Source: an uncultured Aquimarina sp. (GTDB lineage: Bacteria; Bacteroidota; Bacteroidia; Flavobacteriales; Flavobacteriaceae). Taken from it: 64,000 bases of DNA. Position 1 is the first letter of the stretch, and every line of letters begins with the position of its first letter. The translations under genes and the position numbers were made by a program. Location: NCBI GenBank assembly GCA_947498775.1, contig CANMLL010000010.1:1-64000 (forward strand). The letters are read 5' to 3'. This document shows positions 61,762-64,000 of this stretch, piece after piece. Under the pieces are notes generated by a model. It was not told the DNA's origin and ran no database searches. It worked only from the letters and a program-made list of their open reading frames with translations.

Positions 61762-64000
61762 ATACATGCAATCTCTTACAGCTCTCTCTAATTAGAATAT
61801 CAATTCTTATGATATTCCTCTGGGCTACTTCGAATTGGTCTCAGGAAAAAGAAATGCCAGAAATCCATGATGATCCTACACAAGAGGATCTAAAAGTAGG
61901 ATTGGTATTAAGTGGCGGTGGTGCAAAAGGGTTGGCTCATATAGGAGCACTAAAAATAATTGAAGAAGCTGGAGTTCGAATCGATTATATTGGCGGAACT
62001 AGCATGGGTGCCATTGTTGGAGCCTTATATGCCTCTGGATACCGCGCTCAGGAGCTGGACTCTATTTTTAGATCTGTAGATTTTGACACCTTTATTCAGG
62101 ATTTGTTGCCAAGAGATGCAAAAACTTTTTATGAACGGGAAGACTCTGAAAAATATGCCTTAACGTTGCCTTTTGATAATTTTAAAATAGGCCTCCCAAA
62201 GGGTTTATCTAAAGGCCAAAACTTTTATAACCAATTTTCCAGATTTACGGCGCATGTAAACGATATTAACGATTTTGACGACCTTCCGATACCCTTTTTC
62301 TGTATGGCTACCAATATTGAAACCGGGCAACAAGTTCTTCTTGACAGAGGATACTTACCCGAAGCTGTAGCGGCAAGTGGAGCTTTGCCTTCAATTTTTA
62401 GTCCTGTAGAAATAAACGGAGTTTTAATGACCGATGGAGGTGTAGCAAACAATTATCCTGTGAAAGAAATTAAAGAAAAAGGTGCCGAAATTGTAATAGG
62501 TATCGACGTTCAGGATAGTTTAATATCTAAGGAGGAACTAAATTCGGTGACCAATATTATGCTGCAGATCAGTAATTTCAGAACTTTTAATGCTATGAAG
62601 GATAAGGTTTTAGAGACTGATGTTTATATAAAACCATCGATTATGGATTTTTCGGTAATGTCATTCGCCCGTGCCGATGAAATTATAAAAAGCGGTGAAA
62701 AAGCGGCAGCTTCTAATTATAAACGACTGAAAGAGATCGCACAACATCAGAAACCTTCAGAAGCAAGAGAAGAAGTTCCTGAAAATTCTGAAACAATATT
62801 AATAAGTAACTTATCTATAACCGGAAACAAAAGGTACACAAGAGCCTATATTAGAGGAAAATTAAAACTGAAAATACCAAGAGTTACTACCTATGAAAGA
62901 CTGAATGAGGGTATTAATAACCTATCGGCAACAGGAAACTTTGATCGTGTAAGTCATCGATTGGTAGATAATGGCGAAGGTAAAGAGCTGATACTTAATG
63001 TTAAAGAAAGTGAAAACAAAATGTTATTACGTTTTGCTTTGCACTATGATGATTTGTATCAAACCGCAGCTTTGGTAAATGTAACTAGAAAAAGCTTGTT
63101 GTTTAATAATGATGTTCTTTCGCTAGATGTGGCACTTGGTGATAATATCAGATACAATGTAGATTATTACATCGATAAGGGTTTTTACTGGAGTACAGGA
63201 TTAAAATACAGCTATACCAACTTTAAGAAAGATTTTGATTTTGATTTTATAGGTCAGTTTGGAGAAATCCCAGATTTAGACATCAATACTATTGATGTTA
63301 ACTATACAGATTTTAATGCACAGGTATATGCCGAAACGCTGCTCAATCAAACCTTTTCGGTTGGTTTAGGAGCAGAGTATAAAAGACTGCGTATTATTTC
63401 TGAAACCTTTGGAGAGGATGAAAACCAGATTCCGCGAACTGTTTTTGATGATAGTGATTATTGGAGTGCCTTTGGATATTTTAAATTTGATACTTACGAC
63501 AATAAATATTTTCCAAAGCGAGGAATAGTATTCGAGGGCGATATACATACCTATCTTTTTTCTTCAGATTTTACCAATAGTTTTGATGAATTTTCGATCG
63601 CCAAAGCTCATCTGGGTTATGCAAGACCACTATTTCAAAATGCATCGATGAATATTAGTTTTGAGGCAGGCACTAAAATCGGAAATAACGCAGTTAACTC
63701 TCTCGACTTTTTACTTGGTGGATTTGGAGCAAGAACGATTAATAATTTTATTCCTTTCTATGGATATGATTTTTTATCCATCGCAGGTCAAAGTTTTATG
63801 AAAGGTTTGATAACTGTTGATTATGAAATTTTCAAAAAAAATCACATCAATGCTTCTGCTAACTTCGCTAATGTAGGCAATAAATTATTCAGTACGGGAA
63901 GATGGTTTGAAAATCCTGACTTTACAGGGTATGCTTTGGGATATGGCCTGGACACTTTTGCAGGTCCAATACAGGTTAAATATTCCTATTCACCCGAAAT
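61758..64000 (+). CDS. Patatin-POTRA-beta-barrel protein (type Vd-like), partial
   Basis: The gene begins at GTG 61758, overlapping uvrC, and runs beyond the window; at least 747 residues are visible. A signal-like helix (about 9-30) leads to a patatin phospholipase domain (about 45-315): oxyanion GGGAKG, nucleophile GTSMG (Ser near 81) and DGG (Asp near 225). A POTRA-like domain follows (about 345-420; ISNLSITGNKRYTRAYIRGKL), then a BamA/FhaC-like barrel. This is the arrangement of type Vd autotransporter-type patatins, here also typical for Bacteroidetes. Its phospholipase may act at the surface or periplasmic face of the outer membrane. Confidence 0.9.
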   Translation, partial: MNTCNLLQLSLIRISILMIFLWATSNWSQEKEMPEIHDDPTQEDLKVGLVLSGGGAKGLAHIGALKIIEEAGVRIDYIGGTSMGAIVGALYASGYRAQELDSIFRSVDFDTFIQDLLPRDAKTFYEREDSEKYALTLPFDNFKIGLPKGLSKGQNFYNQFSRFTAHVNDINDFDDLPIPFFCMATNIETGQQVLLDRGYLPEAVAASGALPSIFSPVEINGVLMTDGGVANNYPVKEIKEKGAEIVIGIDVQDSLISKEELNSVTNIMLQISNFRTFNAMKDKVLETDVYIKPSIMDFSVMSFARADEIIKSGEKAAASNYKRLKEIAQHQKPSEAREEVPENSETILISNLSITGNKRYTRAYIRGKLKLKIPRVTTYERLNEGINNLSATGNFDRVSHRLVDNGEGKELILNVKESENKMLLRFALHYDDLYQTAALVNVTRKSLLFNNDVLSLDVALGDNIRYNVDYYIDKGFYWSTGLKYSYTNFKKDFDFDFIGQFGEIPDLDINTIDVNYTDFNAQVYAETLLNQTFSVGLGAEYKRLRIISETFGEDENQIPRTVFDDSDYWSAFGYFKFDTYDNKYFPKRGIVFEGDIHTYLFSSDFTNSFDEFSIAKAHLGYARPLFQNASMNISFEAGTKIGNNAVNSLDFLLGGFGARTINNFIPFYGYDFLSIAGQSFMKGLITVDYEIFKKNHINASANFANVGNKLFSTGRWFENPDFTGYALGYGLDTFAGPIQVKYSYSPE

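Overview
The window reads as chromosome of a low-GC marine-type Flavobacteriia (Bacteroidetes). Several things point there: TonB-dependent receptors with CarboxypepD_reg N-terminal domains, a DUF4270 lipoprotein, a type IX secretion (T9SS) C-terminal sorting domain, IleRS and DksA of the Bacteroidetes kind, and promoters with the TTG / TAnnTTTG pattern. I cannot fix the genus from sequence alone.

Layout. Positions 1-2450 are a sparse, AT-rich accessory stretch ending at a tRNA(CAT). It holds two small peptide genes that look like secreted or modified natural-product precursors (a Cys-rich peptide at 472-687 and a double-glycine-leader, Gly-rich peptide on the minus strand at 1347-1520), a DUF1737 protein and a small membrane protein with a cytochrome-oxidase-like motif. 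From 2.6 to 24.5 kb comes mostly core metabolism and translation: methylmalonyl-CoA epimerase, RbfA, an FtsX/LolE-type permease, DusB, LepA, a HAD phosphatase, YjbQ, a TonB receptor, GlmS-DUF4270-GT5 (one minus-strand operon), PanC-PanD-flippase-like protein, an unusual esterase-fold protein and RadA. From 24.5 to 39 kb there is a more lineage-specific block: secreted hypotheticals, an aldo/keto reductase, a small S26-like protein, a 1087-residue TPR-CHAT protein, an OmpA-like lipoprotein, exonuclease III and a T9SS-exported protein. From 39 to 64 kb: GlyRS, ComF, an Ig-like lipoprotein, an omega-amidase, a MarR-type regulator with a palindromic operator facing a TonB receptor, IleRS, DksA-like, an ECF sigma / anti-sigma / two DUF4097 proteins operon, LspA, a response regulator, a RimB-RimK-aspartoacylase-FTHF-ligase operon, UvrC, and the start of a patatin/POTRA/beta-barrel protein that runs off the end.

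The most striking feature is a family of G/C-rich inverted-repeat elements with a CCCCC-AAA-GGGGG hairpin end. One is intergenic (11237-11360). Two sit in frame inside the essential ileS gene: a short one (about 49080-49165) and a 438-bp one (50344-50781) whose body encodes a complete DUF559 (Vsr-like, PD-(D/E)xK) endonuclease domain fused into IleRS. This looks like a short mobile element with its own nuclease that survives as a translated insertion.

The window also carries two near-identical 161-bp MITE-like elements with 24-bp terminal inverted repeats (27577-27737, 35163-35323), a 191-bp element with 19-bp perfect terminal inverted repeats (38783-38973), and a dispersed ~100-126-bp intergenic repeat in three copies (5063-5185, 7416-7541, 34134-34233). 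No CRISPR array, rRNA, complete insertion sequence or prophage was seen.
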